A DNA stretch of 64,000 nt, taken from NCBI RefSeq assembly GCF_963678635.1, contig NC_087062.1:52400473-52464472 (forward strand), read 5' to 3'. The position numbers were made by a program, and so were the translations under genes. Shown piece by piece: positions 20,091 to 32,519 of the stretch. Source of the stretch: Symsagittifera roscoffensis. Its lineage: Eukaryota; Xenacoelomorpha; Acoela; Convolutidae. Within the stretch, counting starts at the first letter, position 1. Every line of letters starts with the position of its first letter. The notes beneath the pieces were generated by a model, which saw nothing but the letters and a program-made list of their open reading frames with translations, made no database searches and was not told where the DNA came from.

Positions 20091-23000
20091 GATCTGCGGA
20101 CCCAAACGGAACTGAAAACAAGCCAGAAGCCAAACCAAACTATACCCTCGTGCAGTGAAAAAAACTGACCAAGAAACATGCAAAAAATTGCAAACAAAGA
20201 AAATTTTAAGTAAGAGTTTGTTATATTGTGAGTCTGGTATATAGAATCAATGTTGCACGATACATACACTCACTGTCAATAATTGTGATTTTAATATAAG
20301 TTGTCTATAACCCCTTCTAAGAAAGTTTGTTAAAGTGCGAAAAAAAATCTGTGATAGTTTATTGGTTGTTGTTTGTTTCATATAATATAGAGCAAGTAAT
20401 AGTTTCTAAGATGTAATTGGCATGTAAATTATCTATGAAACCATGGTTCGAATGTTCAAATTGAAACTGTTTTTTAAAAATAACGTTTTGCTTAGTGCCG
20501 TCTAAGTGCTGTGATACTTCGAACAAAAATACTACTTTCATAGCAAAAAGCGCCAAATTTTTGCACTCAGAAAAACATTGTTGAACGCTTCTATAATAGG
20601 ACTTATTGGGCTAGCACTTCAAATACCACAAATTGAAATTATGCGAGCAGTTTTTTAAGTGATGATAAACGAAGTGAACAATCACTTATGTAGGCCTTGT
20701 TTTTTTGCTGTATCAAGAAAAAAGTTTTATATACTTCAACAAGTTTTAAATTCTATATTATTCTTCTGTTTTTTATGAGACACCTGACAAATTTGGGTCA
20801 GCCAACACCGGATGACTTTAAATAAAACAAAGGGGGGCACTTTGGGTCGGCAGGGGGTCGAATCCCTGACGAGGGAGACATGTGCACCAAGTAGCCCTCC
20901 CCCTCCCCCTCCCAATCCGCTATCGTGTCTCCTTTAGTATTAAAAGTAGACTTAGCGGTTGCGGCTAACTTAAGCGAATAAATTAGAAAATAAATTCAGC
21001 TTTGGTTGTAACGGCAGCTATTTGATGCGTATTGCATAGCTTTTCACATTAAAAATTGATAAATGAGGAAAAAAATCCCTCACCTCGCGCCTTGTAAACT
21101 GCAGTTTTGGGTCTATTAGCGTGTTAATAAGACCAAATAGCTTGTAAAAACTTTTGAGCCTGATTAAATCTACGCTCACTCGATAAAACAATCGAAAAAT
21201 TGTTCACTCGTATAAAATCAAAATCTTGAAAAGTAGTTTCTATTTACTTACTTATTTTAGAACATACAATTAATGTTTCACATTTTATTTTTTTTGCACA
21301 TTTTTTCTTTTTGACTATTTTAGTTGAAGAATTGTTGTTTCAGTAACAAACTTTTTTAGCGTATAAAAGTTTGTTATACATAATTCTGCAAAAAATAAGC
21401 TGTTTTTTGAAACTAGATCACGACTTAACTTTTCAAACTTTTTCCCATTAAGCAAATTCTTACTTTCCCGTGTAGTTGACAGCCCAAACTATCGACACTA
21501 ATCTGTTGTATTCGGCTGATACAACAGTAATAGATTCACTGTACCTAAGATGGTACAAAACAGAGGATCTCAAATTGGTAATATATGGCTTAAGATGTTC
21601 ATTGACTTAGTTCCGCAAAACATTTTGTTATGAAACCTAATAAATTTGTTTTAAAAACTCAACTTTTTGCCCAATGTTTTGCCAAATTACCAAGCCGAAA
21701 TTTTAAACTTCAATTTTTTAGTTTCAAATATTGCAGAACCAGCTAATTCTGACTTGATTATTTTCGTTTTTTATACAGACTAAAAGATACTGACTTAAAA
21801 GTATCTCAAATGTTAAATTTCAAGTCAAGTTTTTTTCCCTTAAAAGTTAAAAATGCTTGCTTTGCAAATTGAACGGGTTTGATCGTGATTTTCCAAATTT
21901 TGCTTGAAAGTTCAAGCCGGTAATACAAAACTTTTTGACCGAGCTATAAATCTGTGGTAACCATGATTCAAACTGTTTTGAATCACAAATTTTCACGTAG
22001 TGTTTCCGGTCTGATAAACACTTGCAATTCGTTTCTGTGCTTGATTCGAAAACCCATATGAGCCTAGTCTGCTGAGAGACTCCTGAAGTGTAAGCAATTG
22101 AAAGCTTTAGCAAGTTCAAGAGTTACAACTCAGGTATAGTTGTTAGCTCGCACACTCATTATTTATTCTTTTTTACGGTTATAACAGAAGCAACCGATGA
22201 TTTGTTTTTTTTTGTAAGAAAAAGTGTACATTAACAATGTTTTTCCAGATAAGCAACGGCGTGTTTGAGAACAGTTTGCTCATATTATTTTAATAAGAAA
22301 TTTTTGACCTAAACTGGCCTGCAGTTGATAGTTTTTTTTATTCTTTTTCTTTATTGTGGATTTTTGAACTTCGTTCACCAAAAATTGGGTAACGGAATTT
22401 TTTAAAGCAACGATGAGGTTTGTTGGTTCCACTATAAAAAGTGGCAAGTGCGAGGAGGTAGAGTGGAGGAGAAGGTATTTTTTCTTCTGGAAAAAGATAT
22501 TAAATGAGACCTGCTCGAATATTGAAGCCGCTTTGCTACTAAAAAATAAGCGTTATTGATCAAGTTCTTATCAACGGCTCAAAAATTTTTCAAAGCTGAA
22601 ACGAAGCTGATTTTTTGAGAGATAGAGCGACAGAAAAAGAAAAACACATTTTTTTGCATTTTTTTTTGCAGTTCAAAATTTAATTTTGATTGGAAAAAGT
22701 GTAAAATAATAAAAAACATTATCAAAATTAAGAACAAAAAACGTTCCAACAACTTTTATGATCAATGCTCGGGGCAGTTCGGTATCAAAACAAACGCTGA
22801 CAGAACCTATTCTCTGATATGATTTTTGTGAAGTTTGTTTTTCAGCGTACACGTCTTCTTCATGGGAACAATGCTATGATTTACTAGGTTGAAGTTCTTT
22901 TTGATGTAAAGTAGGAATACGCTACGGAGAAAATTAGTTCTAGACAATCCAGGCAGGAGAAACCAGCCGATACACTGATTCTAAGAGAAGCTAGAAATTG

Positions 23001-25231
23001 AGAACCGCAAAAATCCAAAAGCACTAGCTCTGTTTTGGCCTAATATATGAAGATATTGAGTTGCTCTGTGCTTGATGATATCTCTAACAGTCGCAAATCT
23101 GGTTTATCATTCACATGTGACACAAAAAGTAAATTGATTTCATTCATGACAATCCGAATTCCCGTTTTTTTTTTTGCTTTTCTAGTTTACTTAGTTTTTG
23201 CACTATAAAAATCATTTAAAAGCATACCTTGATAATCTGAATAGATTGATACAAATGCTTCGAATAAAAGATCTCTGGTTTGTAGAGGAGTTTCATTTCA
23301 CATGCATTAAAGGGTATAATTTCCACTCCTTTCTTACCTATTCATTTTATTGATAAAATGTGATTTTTAAGGCTTTGTGGAAACCCAACATTCGAGTTAC
23401 TTAAAAATAATTTAAAAATAATATATAATAAATTATAATAAATTAAAAATAATATATGATTGATTACGTGCACACTGTCTTCCAGGGTCAAAATTTATTG
23501 TCATTCAGGGCTCAGTCCAGATCATGCATTATAAGAGAAATACACATGACAACCCATTTCACTTAATGTGTGGGCGGTGAAAAAATGCACATGGCGGGAA
23601 ACAATTTTGACAATTTTTGCCCTATTTTTAATTTGTACAGCCTCGTTTCATCTTGTATTTTGCAGTGAAGACAAAGCAATCTTCTTAATAAATTTTGTTT
23701 CTTTAATGTAGCACTACTTTTATGTTAAAGTTCTTAGGCTGAGCGGTTGTTGAAACCGAAATTCTTTTTTAGATCGGATTGGATTCCAAAATGAAAAAAA
23801 AAAACTGTACCACATGTTTTCATCAAAAAACTCATCAGTGCTTAATCGTTGAAACGCTCTTGGAAAAGCTCCTAATTTTCAAAAACAAGTTATCTTACTA
23901 AAAAATCAAATGCTTATAGCAAAGTTGGTCTTTTGAAGTATCATTTTCTGTGATTCAGCTACTTCGCCGTGGAACATGAAAGCATCAATGAATTGAGAGA
24001 TTTCAGCTTAAACAATTTCTAAAAAAGTTTATTGTCTAAAAGCACTGAAATCAGCTGAAAATCTTTCTTTTTATTCCAAGTTTGCTTTTTTAACTTTTTC
24101 ACCACTCTACTTAAGATTTTAATTTATCAAGGTCAATTTGTACGCAAAATTCTTGTGTGTTGATGAATGTTGACCTTAGCATTGAAAAATTGTTAAGTGT
24201 ATTGAAATTTTTATAGCTCATTAGTTTCATGAGAACGTCACTGACGAAGATAATGTTATCTGCTGGTTAGAAAAATTGTCGCACCTCTGAGCCAAAGTCA
24301 TAACAACGTGAAAATAAAAAAGTATACGCATTTACGATAAGCATTTCATCAGTCACATGTCTTTATCAAAACCTAAATCATGCGAAATCTCAGACAAAAC
24401 TCATTCTAACAGCAGGAAAAAAAAAAAGTTATATAAGTGAGTGTTTTGAGATTTATTTTGTGAAAAAGTCTCACGGAAAACCGCAAGATAAAAAAAAGTA
24501 ACTGTAAGTTTTGAAGGAAATGTTTGAGAAAAATTGGCTAATTGGAATTTAAAGGCATTTTCTGATTCACTTTTTATTCTAAAAAACGAATGTGAATAGT
24601 TTTCGCCTTTCAACGATTTTTAGGGGCGACAAAGTTTTTCAAAAAAATCATTAAAACCAAATTATTTTCTGAAAACCTAAATTGTTGCGTCATGTTCACA
24701 ATAAGTACAATTAACCAACAGAAAATTTTTGAAAAATGCTCTCCAGAAAAAATAATAGCTTAAAATAAGACTAATGACAGAAAATATCCCTAGAATATTC
24801 ATATCAACTTTATCATTGTTCACTGTACATTAGATCAAATGTAGCAATTTTGTTTTTCTTTCAGTATTATTGGTTCAAAAATTCAAAAAAAAAAACGTTT
24901 TTGGTTTTATTTCTGAAGTATGCAGATAAGCAGTTAGTCGCCTGCAAAAATTACTGAAATATAGTTCATCTGTTCTTTACCAATGTGCAAAAACTGAAAA
25001 TACGCTCCTGCTCACTTATCAGTGATTAGGAAAAACTTTTATGATTTTTTAAAGAACATGCAAAACAAAGCTTTCAAAACAAATTTTTTTGAGTGATTTT
25101 CAAGAGTTAATCATTGTCTGAAGGTTACAATGTTCAACCACTGTGTTTTCTTTCGAATGTCTTTCCATTGAAAAAAAAACAGTTTGATTCAAGTAAATTG
25201 ACACAAAAAAGTATCCTTGTTTCCTAAATTT
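20091..25231. other. Long AT-rich stretch, no gene seen
   Basis: The GPCR 3' untranslated region must start here. An inverted fragment of the hAT MITE lies at 20831-20925. Near 23400-23460 is a low-complexity run of AATAATATATAATAAATT type. I found no exon with splice sites and coding-like composition, and no element with clear ends. Confidence 0.5.
20831..20925 (-). mobile_element. Truncated hAT-type MITE (one end only)
   Basis: The reverse complement reads GCGGATTGGGAGGGGGAGGG and later TCAGGGATTCGACCCCCTGC, then CGACCCAAAG, matching the first about 95 bp of the MITEs at 17800 and 52099. The other end and any target duplication are missing. Confidence 0.7.
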
Positions 25232-25736
25232 TTGTTCTGATTTTCGTAACGAAAGTTACGGAATATTTGTGCTCGGGTGGTTTTTTCTTCAGACAAAACT
25301 AGCAATTTTGACGGGATATTTTTTATATCATTCAACAAGTAATGTTGTCTTGAGCTTAAATTTGGAAAGATAGTTCACCTAAGGTTGTTTTTCGTAAAGT
25401 TATGGGGGTTTAAATAGAGCCATTTTGGTCATTTCGGGACAATTAACGCGCTATATATTTCGCGCTATTAACGCAAAAGCGGAGATTTAATCCGGCAAAG
25501 AAATCGTTCCGAATTGGTTGAAATAAGCTTATTTGCAGAAATGGTTCGTTGCTAGGAGCAAAATGTATCACATTGTATTTTATATGGCATGTGTGGGGAT
25601 GATTTTCACTAATAATATCAAATTTTAAAAGAAAATTTTCTAATTTTTTTTTATATTTTTCATAGTATTACTGCTTCATAGAACTTAAAAGGCAGTCGGA
25701 ACATTGAAGGTTTCGCCTGATATGAGCAGTCTTGTT
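25232..25736 (+). mobile_element. Helentron-like element (HINE), plus orientation
   Basis: Starts TTGTTCTGATTTTCGTAACG, has the core ATTAACGCGCTATATATTTC, and ends GGCAGTCGGAACATTGAAGG, TTTCGCCTGATATGAGCAGT, CTTGTT. All family landmarks are in order. The 3' hairpin is imperfect. Confidence 0.7.
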
Positions 25737-26721
25737 GTGTTTAAATTAACCATGGGGCTAATTCATGTAATTTTGAAGCAATTTGAAGCTTCTCCTGAAA
25801 ACCTAGTTTTTATAGCCTAGTTTTAATGTTTTATCTAAAATTTTAAGACTCTACATTGTTATATTTACCAAATTTCAGTCAAAGCGTACAGTTACGTTTC
25901 TGTCTCCAATTCAGACAGAAATTGTTAGTTTCGCATTGTATAAAACAAAATTGTGTAGTTTGTGTGTTGAATGTGTGTTGAAATTGAAGTAAGCAGCAAA
26001 CCAAAACCAGTTGTTTTGTGATTTCTGGCTGCTGCTCATTCAAATGATAGCGTTTACCATATCGGTGCAATTTTCAAGCTGAGGTTTTTGATTCAGTTTA
26101 TTTTGCCCAATGCTTGACTTTTTTCGTAATTGTTTTAGGTTTTTTGTTATTGTCCTATATTATTGAGCTTAGAATTGCAAAAAATAAATGTAAAGTTTTT
26201 CGTAAATTTCTACAAGCGTGTGCTTTTTGAGCTCATCACAAAATTGTTAAAACTGCAAGTTCAAGTGATGAGCAAATTTTACTCGCTATAAATAGACTCA
26301 AAATAGCTCATGTCTGTTTTCAAATATGCTTTTTTAGTCGTTGGTTAAATTTGTGGTTTTTTCTAAACAAAAAGTAACAAAATTTGTTTGCAACTATATA
26401 GAAATATATAATTTTTTGAACTCTTCCAGCATTTTTTCGAAAATTATATTCGCCTGAAATTTTTGCCTTAGAGAAACTGCAAGCTTTAAAAGATTAAAAA
26501 AGTTATTTAAATTTTGTAATTTCTATTTTCTTGAGATTGATTTTTTTACTGTTTCACTGTTACAACGAGTAAGTCAGTCATGTCAGTTTGCTACTGGTTC
26601 ATCAAACTTTTGATAGATAGAACTGGTGCAGTTTTCTATTTGTTGTCATTTTCGTTTAAAACTCAAGTGCCTAATACCTAACTCATATTTTCTGATGATA
26701 ACGGTTACCGAGGTTTTTTTA
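25737..26721. other. AT-rich spacer, nothing recognised
   Basis: Lies between two same-orientation Helentron-like copies. Short open frames only, no splice-bounded coding segment. Confidence 0.5.
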
Positions 26722-27412
26722 TTGTTCCAACTTTCGTAACGAAAGTAACGGAATATTTGTGCACGGGGTGGGTTTTTTTTCTTCGAACAAATTTCGACTT
26801 TTTAACTAGCCATTTTTGACGGAATTTTTAAATACCATTCATCAGTAAATGTTGTTTTGAGCATAAATGTGAAAAGATCTTTCACTTATGATCATTTTTC
26901 GTAAAGTTATGGGGGTTTAAAGTTTGCCGTTTTGGTCAGTTTGGGACAATTAATGCACGTCCGCTTCAGAAATCAATTCAAATTGGTTCTAAGAAATTTT
27001 TGCTATAATTGATTTGTTAAAATGAGCGAAATCTTCCTTTTTGTACTTTATATGGCGTATTGGGGGATTACTATCACAAAAAATCTCAAATTAAAAAATA
27101 GTTTTTTTTTTATTACATTTATTTTTTTCTTGCATTACCAGGCCTAACTGTGTTATTTGAGATTTCTAAACGGATTCCAAAAAAAGGACGCTCTTTTGGT
27201 TCTTCTTTTGTTCTTTCAATTCTTTTGATCGTTACGACAAAATTTTACCATGTTTAAAGAATTTTGTCAGGAATCCACGAACATACAGACACAGAATTGT
27301 GCGCCTATTCATTGCACAGCTTGGCCTCATAATGTGTAATTACTTCTCCATGGACCTTAAAAGGCAGTCGGAACTTCCAGGGCTTTGCCCTGATACGAGC
27401 AGTCTTATTGTT
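26722..27412 (+). mobile_element. Helentron-like element (HINE) carrying an internal insertion
   Basis: Starts ATTGTTCCAACTTTCGTAAC and ends GGCAGTCGGAACTTCCAGGG, CTTTGCCCTGATACGAGCAG, TCTTATTG. Relative to the other copies it has about 190 extra bases at roughly 27140-27330, not otherwise present in the window, near which GGCCT words occur on both sides. The CpG-rich core is partly lost. Confidence 0.65.
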
Positions 27413-27884
27413 TTGCTTGTAAGTTTTCATAAAGCAGGCAAGTTTTCTTCAGCTTTGTTTTTCAACATCGATTATAAAAACTGAGCATGAACTTCGCGTT
27501 CATCTTTACAACAAACTTTAATTTTCAATCGTAAGAAATTGGTCAGAAAAGCTCCAGGTGTGTTGCGATTTTCTAAATGAACGCTGGGAAAAATATGTTT
27601 TTTTTTAGTGTTCCGCACTGCGGTTCCGAAAATATTTACATCTCAATAGTCTGATTCGAGGCTATCGCAATTTTCTGGACACGTTGTAGTTTCGCATTGG
27701 TTTCTAATAAATGTGATTTAGCATCGACAGCAAAAAAAAACTGCATATATTAGAAAGCTCAAAAAACTTTGACGAGATCTGACCATTAAAAAAATTGTTT
27801 TTCTGGCTAATATAGAAACATTAATGCTCCCTTGTTTTAAATGGCTTGTTTTTTTTCATATTTTGGTCGTTTTTCCTATTTTGC
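27413..27884. other. Spacer, nothing recognised
   Basis: AT-rich with short open frames only; no exon or element ends seen. Confidence 0.45.
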
Positions 27885-28075
27885 ACCAGATCTGACCCAT
27901 GTGTGCCCCAGGTCTGAATCAGGCCTTGAGCAGATCTGCTTTTGTGATGGAATCCATACCTGCCTCAGTCCTGATTCAGACATGTCCATGTCCAAACGAA
28001 ACATGCACCATGTCTGGACAAGATCTGAAATAGGCAAGATTTTACGATGCTCAGATCTAGTTTCCAAGTGTTTGT
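27885..28075. repeat. Foldback (near-palindromic) GATC-rich island
   Basis: The left half contains CAGATCTGACCCATGTGTGC and TCTGAATCAGG. The right half answers with CCTGATTCAGA and CATGTCTGGACAAGATCTG. An 11-bp perfect stem is extended outward by imperfect matches, with the centre near 27960. The open frames on the two strands give similar peptides (SESGL-Q, PDSD), as expected of an inverted repeat rather than of genes. Confidence 0.7.
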
Positions 28076-29009
28076 TGGATAGATTTCCACTCACTAAAAT
28101 TTCAAAAAGACTCCGGGGCAGATCGATTCAAGGGTCTAAAAACAGTTTTGATCATTTTTTTTTTGCAAACAAGGCAAAAAAACAAGCTGTTTAAAAGATT
28201 TATTGAAATGTTTTATTTTCAATATTTTAACTAAAACACTTGCCACATGTTGGAGAACAAGAAAATGAACCACATAATTGGGCTCTTTGCCAAAATAGTG
28301 TCCAGGGTCTTTGTAGCGCTCTGGGATAGCTCGCAAACTAATTTAGTCGACCAATTTTTGGATAATTGTTTGAGAGTCTATCCCTCTAGACAGCCTTAGG
28401 AATCCTAGATTGGCCCCTGGTTTAGACATATTCTGTACCTCAATGCGGCACTCAAAGTTTGTTCAAAACTTCTGATTTCTCTTTCGTCCAAACAGCAGTA
28501 AAAAATCAACCTTCAATAAAAGTATACGAGATAAACAAATTATGAATTGCACATTAAATAAATAAAAACAAATTAATTACCCCTGCGATTGATCAAATAA
28601 TTAAATCAATTTAGCTTTCATTCAAACTTCAAAAAAAATGACATCAAAAGTCATTTTTTGAAAAAAAATCATTCTGCCTTGCTCTTTTTTGGTAGTTCAA
28701 ATGGACATTTGAAAATGCAATTCTAATATTAGCGCCATTTAACTGTTTGAAGGTCAGAACTACGTTGTCCAATAAATTTGTTAGAAACTATAAAAGATAA
28801 TTTCCCAGCACCCAAAACAACACAAGCCTTTCGGATAAAAAATTCAAGTTATAAGACTTCTGCTTTACAGAACCAAACGTTATCAAGAATTAGTAGTACA
28901 ATAGAACTTAATTATTGAAACATGTAACCTGTCCACTAAAACTGTAGACCCAATGGAGGCAGATTTGAAACTCAAATCCCTCCAGGTGATACTGTAAATC
29001 ATCACAGCC
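28076..29009. other. Non-coding stretch before a candidate exon
   Basis: Contains AT-rich sequence and, near its right end, a segment of about 45 codons open on the minus strand (EAVMIYSITWRDLSFKSAS) directly past the candidate exon at 29010-29141. It might be part of the same gene in another frame, but I see no clear splice sites. Confidence 0.4.
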
Positions 29010-29141
29010 TCACAATGATGACTCATCACCCCGCAACCTCCCCCTGATCCCCCCATTCAGTGACAGAGACAGGTTGAAGAAGAGCCCCTTGGTCCTACAG
29101 GCCAACGCCAACACATTCTCGTCCTTGAACTCCACTCGCCA
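29010..29141 (-). CDS. Candidate isolated coding exon, minus strand
   Basis: After a possible acceptor (CTAAAATTAG) the minus strand reads WRVEFKDENVLALACRTKGL, then FFNLSLSLNGGIRG and on to a stop, 43 codons. GC content is over 50 percent in a region of about a third. The acceptor has a poor pyrimidine tract. Upstream, a different frame is open without a break (SDGKQEVLEDYTKSGVPLTK), so the intron boundary is uncertain. A donor before the stop is possible (CGGG|GTGATG). No domain is recognised. It could be a real exon of an unseen gene or a fossil fragment. Confidence 0.35.
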   Translation of the reverse strand, partial: WRVEFKDENVLALACRTKGLFFNLSLSLNGGIRGRLRGDESSL

Positions 29142-29975
29142 CTAATTTTAGTCAGTGGGACGCCGCTTTTGGTATAGTCTTCCAAGACTTCTTGCTTTCC
29201 ATCTGAGTCCAATTTCGATTTCTTAGCACATTCGGCTAGTATATTTTCTTTGGCACATAACGCTGCTTGGTCACCGATTGTCTTTTCAAATATACCCGAA
29301 CGCTTCATCAGCATCAGAGCTGGGGGGGAAGGGTTAGGGTGTGGGGGGCAGGATGTCAACCTGGTCTCACATATGAGTAGATTTATTATATTTGCCAAGA
29401 TATTTTGCTGGTCGGCTGTCTAAATCGAGTTTCATCTTTGCCAAAGCAAATTACAAGAAATGATATTGTCCTCGCGTCATCTTTGTATGTTAAGCTCAGT
29501 AGCATATTGTACAAATCTAGAAATAGTTTTTCCCATATGCATCCGGTTATCGCAACTGCAAGCTTTTTGTCAGCGAGTTTCTTTAAAATTAATTTAAAAC
29601 GATGGGAGATCGAATCAGGTGGCACAAGTAATACTCCTGCTAAACAATGAATCTTTTGTAATAACCTTTTTTTCAATTTCTACAGACCGCGGGGAAGCTA
29701 TTTTCGAATAATAGAAAAAAGATGAAAAAAAATTTTTTGTTTCGCAGATTTTTGTTTTTAGCCACCCGACTTTTCGTTCCAGAATTATTACAAACACATT
29801 ATTCTAAAGCTCTACGTCTGTAGAATTTTGTCTATACAATTTTTCAGAAACTGAAAACAAGGACGTGATTTTAAACGAGTCTTAGTGTTATTTGATAAAA
29901 TAACTTTTTTCAACGATAAAAACAAGACACGTGACAAAAGTTCAGAATTCATTCGAAAATTTCAAAATTTTTTTT
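29142..29975. other. Mixed stretch with two unassigned minus-strand open segments
   Basis: On the minus strand, 29150-29330 (KTIGDQAALCAKENILAECA) and 29400-29640 (LAVAITGCIWEKLFLDLYNM) stay open and have less AT-rich composition than the flanks. Neither has convincing splice sites or a motif I can name. A GGGGGGGAAGGGTTAGGGTG run lies near 29320. Confidence 0.3.
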
Positions 29976-30195
29976 TTTCAGATCTGATCATGTCTGATGC
30001 AGTTCAGGACAGACATGCAATCTCACAACAAATGAATTCACCCTGGGCATATCTGTATTTTTTTTTTTTTTCTGTAACATTATAATTTTTGTATCTTCCA
30101 GGTCTGAACATGTCTGATACAGTTCAGGGCAGATATGCAATCTCACAACAAATGGATTAACCCTGGGCATATCTGTATTTTTATTTTATTTCTGT
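29976..30195. repeat. Two-copy tandem repeat, period about 120 bp
   Basis: The phrases TGTCTGATGCAGTTCAGGAC and TGCAATCTCACAACAAATG plus CCCTGGGCATATCTGTATTT occur twice, starting near 29991 and 30111, about 92 percent alike, separated by a T-rich tract. The GATC/CATGTCTGA words resemble those of the foldback island at 27885-28075. Confidence 0.8.
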
Positions 30196-30332
30196 ACGGG
30201 ATATACTACATATGATAACGCAAATGATGAACTATGAGTGTTTTTGAACCCAACTTTTGATGCTGAACAACTTTAGTTTTCATGTCTTTGGCCGGAAAAT
30301 CAATAGTTAATGAAATTTATTACTGCTCGTGC

Positions 30333-31072
30333 TCTTTTCCACGCCCTGCTCAAAAGCCGCCATTTCCCCAACCTCCTTCCTCTGACTCTCAGCCACCCTC
30401 CTTCCCAGAGCTTCTCCCCTCCCCCAGTTTATCCTTTTCCCGAAGTTTACTAAACTTGGGTAGGGGGTTGGCTTAAAGTTTTAAGTGGGGAGGGGGTAAA
30501 CTGGATGGAGGGGTGAGTCTTTTCCGCGCCCTGCTCAAAAGCCGCCATTTCCCCAACCTCCTTCCTCTGACTCTCAGCCACCCTCCCTCCCAGAGCTTCT
30601 CCCCTCCCCCTGTTTATCCTTTTCCCGAAGTTTACTAAACTTGGGTAGGGGGTTGGCTTAAAGTTTTAAGTGGGGAGGGGGTAAACTGGATGGAGGGGTG
30701 AGTCTTTTCCGCGCCCTGCTCAAAAGCCGCCATTTCCCCAACCTCCTTCCTCTGACTCTCAGCCACCCTCCCTCCCAGAGCTTCTCCCCTCCCCCTGTTT
30801 ATCCTTTTCCCGAAGTTTACTAAACTTGGGTAGGGGGTTGGCTTAAAGTTTTAAGTGGGGAGGGGGTAAACTGGATGGAGGGGTGAGTCTTTTCCGCGCC
30901 CTGCTCAAAAGCCGCCATTTCCCCAACCTCCTTCTTCTGACTCTCAGCCAACCTCCCTCCCAGAGCTTCTCCCCTCCCCCTTTTTATCCTTTTACCGAAG
31001 TTTACTAAACTTGGGTAGGGGGTTGGCTTAAAGTTTTACGTGGGGAGGGGGTAAACTGGAGGGAGGGGTGAG
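30333..31072. repeat. GC-rich minisatellite, four 185-bp units
   Basis: Units start (TCTTTTCC) at 30333, 30518, 30703 and 30888, exactly 185 bp apart and nearly identical; the last is slightly diverged and fades into related GGGTAGGGG-type sequence up to about 31130. Each unit has a C-rich half (TCTCCCCTCCCCC), the perfect palindrome AAGTTTACTAAACTT, and a G-rich half (GTGGGGAGGGGGTAAACTGG). The G runs could form quadruplex or triplex DNA. It is the most GC-rich segment of the window. Confidence 0.95.
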
Positions 31073-31239
31073 ATAGGGTTGGTAGACTGAGAGGGTAGGG
31101 GATAAACTGGGGTAAATAGTTGGGGGTAGGATTGCAAAACTGGTTGGGATTAACCTTTGTAACTTGTAGTAACATTAGAAAAACCTGGCATCGACTTTCC
31201 TGCAAAATGTGCACATTCTGCAAAACTATCGAAGTTCGT

Positions 31240-31525
31240 TCTGAAAAAATGGATTATAATCAGGTATGATGGATTGTTATGGATTTTTATCTCAAAACTA
31301 AACGATAACATCGGATAATTTTGACAAAAAAAATCAATTTCAGTGCCAAAAATAATATGGGATTACAATCGATTATAGTGGAATAAAAAGGACTATTTTT
31401 TTCATGTTTTATCGATTATAATGGCAATTTAGTCGATTTCGTGATTCTAAATTTTTCATTTGTAATGTGTTGTAATGGAGAATTTTTGTCTTGGAAATCC
31501 ATTATTGTAATTATATTTCCATGCG
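31240..31525 (+). repeat. ATCGATTATAATGG-rich dispersed repeat, copy 1
   Basis: Many variants of GATTATAATCGATTATAATGG fragments. The order AAATGGATTATAATC, AATCAATTTCAGTGCCAAA, TCGATTATAATGGCAAT, TCGATTTCGTG and GTCT-GGAATCCATTA is shared with 63045-63320 in the same orientation. In both places a C/G-run segment lies just upstream. Family unknown; a short relic is at 45740-45775. Confidence 0.75.
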
Positions 31526-32519
31526 CGTTCATTGCGGGCGTAGAATTTTCCGGTTTGCAAAGTTTTTGGGTCTAAGTAGTTTAAATAACCCGGATGCGCA
31601 AGCATGCTACAACCTTTACCGCGTTCAAAATAACCTTATATGTGTTGAAGACATCAATTTTTCAGGTTTGGCAAATGATCGTCACACTTCTACTAGCCGC
31701 CTCAGAAAGTTTCCTACTTGGTCGTCCAAACTGTCCATTTTGGACTGCATTTTGGGATATCTAGTTTGGGGCGACCAAAAGCGAGACTTGATGAGCTAAC
31801 AATTGCCAAGTAAATTTGTGGACAGAATTTTCTAACAAAATAACACGCGAAATTCTAATTCAACGCAAACTTTCAAATCAGATCGGCGAATAGTTTAACA
31901 CTCTCTTTAACATTGAAAAAATTAGAGTCGAAAGGTCTATTATTTTTGTCTTTGTTTTTTTTATCCGCAGAAGCATATTTTAACTAGTCTTGTTAATTAA
32001 TCGAGGCAATAACTGTTGTCAATTGATCTTCTTGCTCAATTATTTATGAATCGTTTTGCGTGGTTATATATATTTTTTTATTCTAATCTACAGTTAATCA
32101 CATCAACAGCTCACAACATTTTTGTTTTAAATTTGAGCCGTGTACTGCATGTAAGCTAAAGGTCAGTTTTGTTTATGTTTCCAGATAATTCTCAAATAGT
32201 ATCGCATTCAGTTTGTCGCCTCGTTCACTCAGTTTTTTCGACATCCATTTTTGGAGGGATACTTTTGTTACCAATTTTTCACCTGCAGTTTTGGCTGAAT
32301 TTCTTGAAAAACTTCGATAACTGACATTTGCTCTAATAGAATTTAAATTTTGAATGCAGTCTGTAACTTCTCAATTGATTTTTTTCTAAAAAAAAACGGA
32401 GCCACAGACAATCATTTTTGCACGCTTGTCATGAAAACTTTACAAATTAATCTGATGTCGGCTTCAAATTTTGAATAGGTCATTTTGGTTTGTTTCCTTT
32501 TCCTCTGACAGAATTGACG
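31526..32519. other. Spacer with an unassigned open segment
   Basis: At 31540-31800 both strands have open stretches. The minus strand reads KMDSLDDQVGNFLRRLVEV before a stop, which looks like a coiled-coil end, but no splice sites or homologue are recognised. The rest is AT-rich. Confidence 0.3.

Noticed and set aside
30333-31072. CRISPR-like repeat array
   Set aside because: Repeat units are 185 bp, contiguous and without unique spacers; this is a minisatellite in animal DNA.
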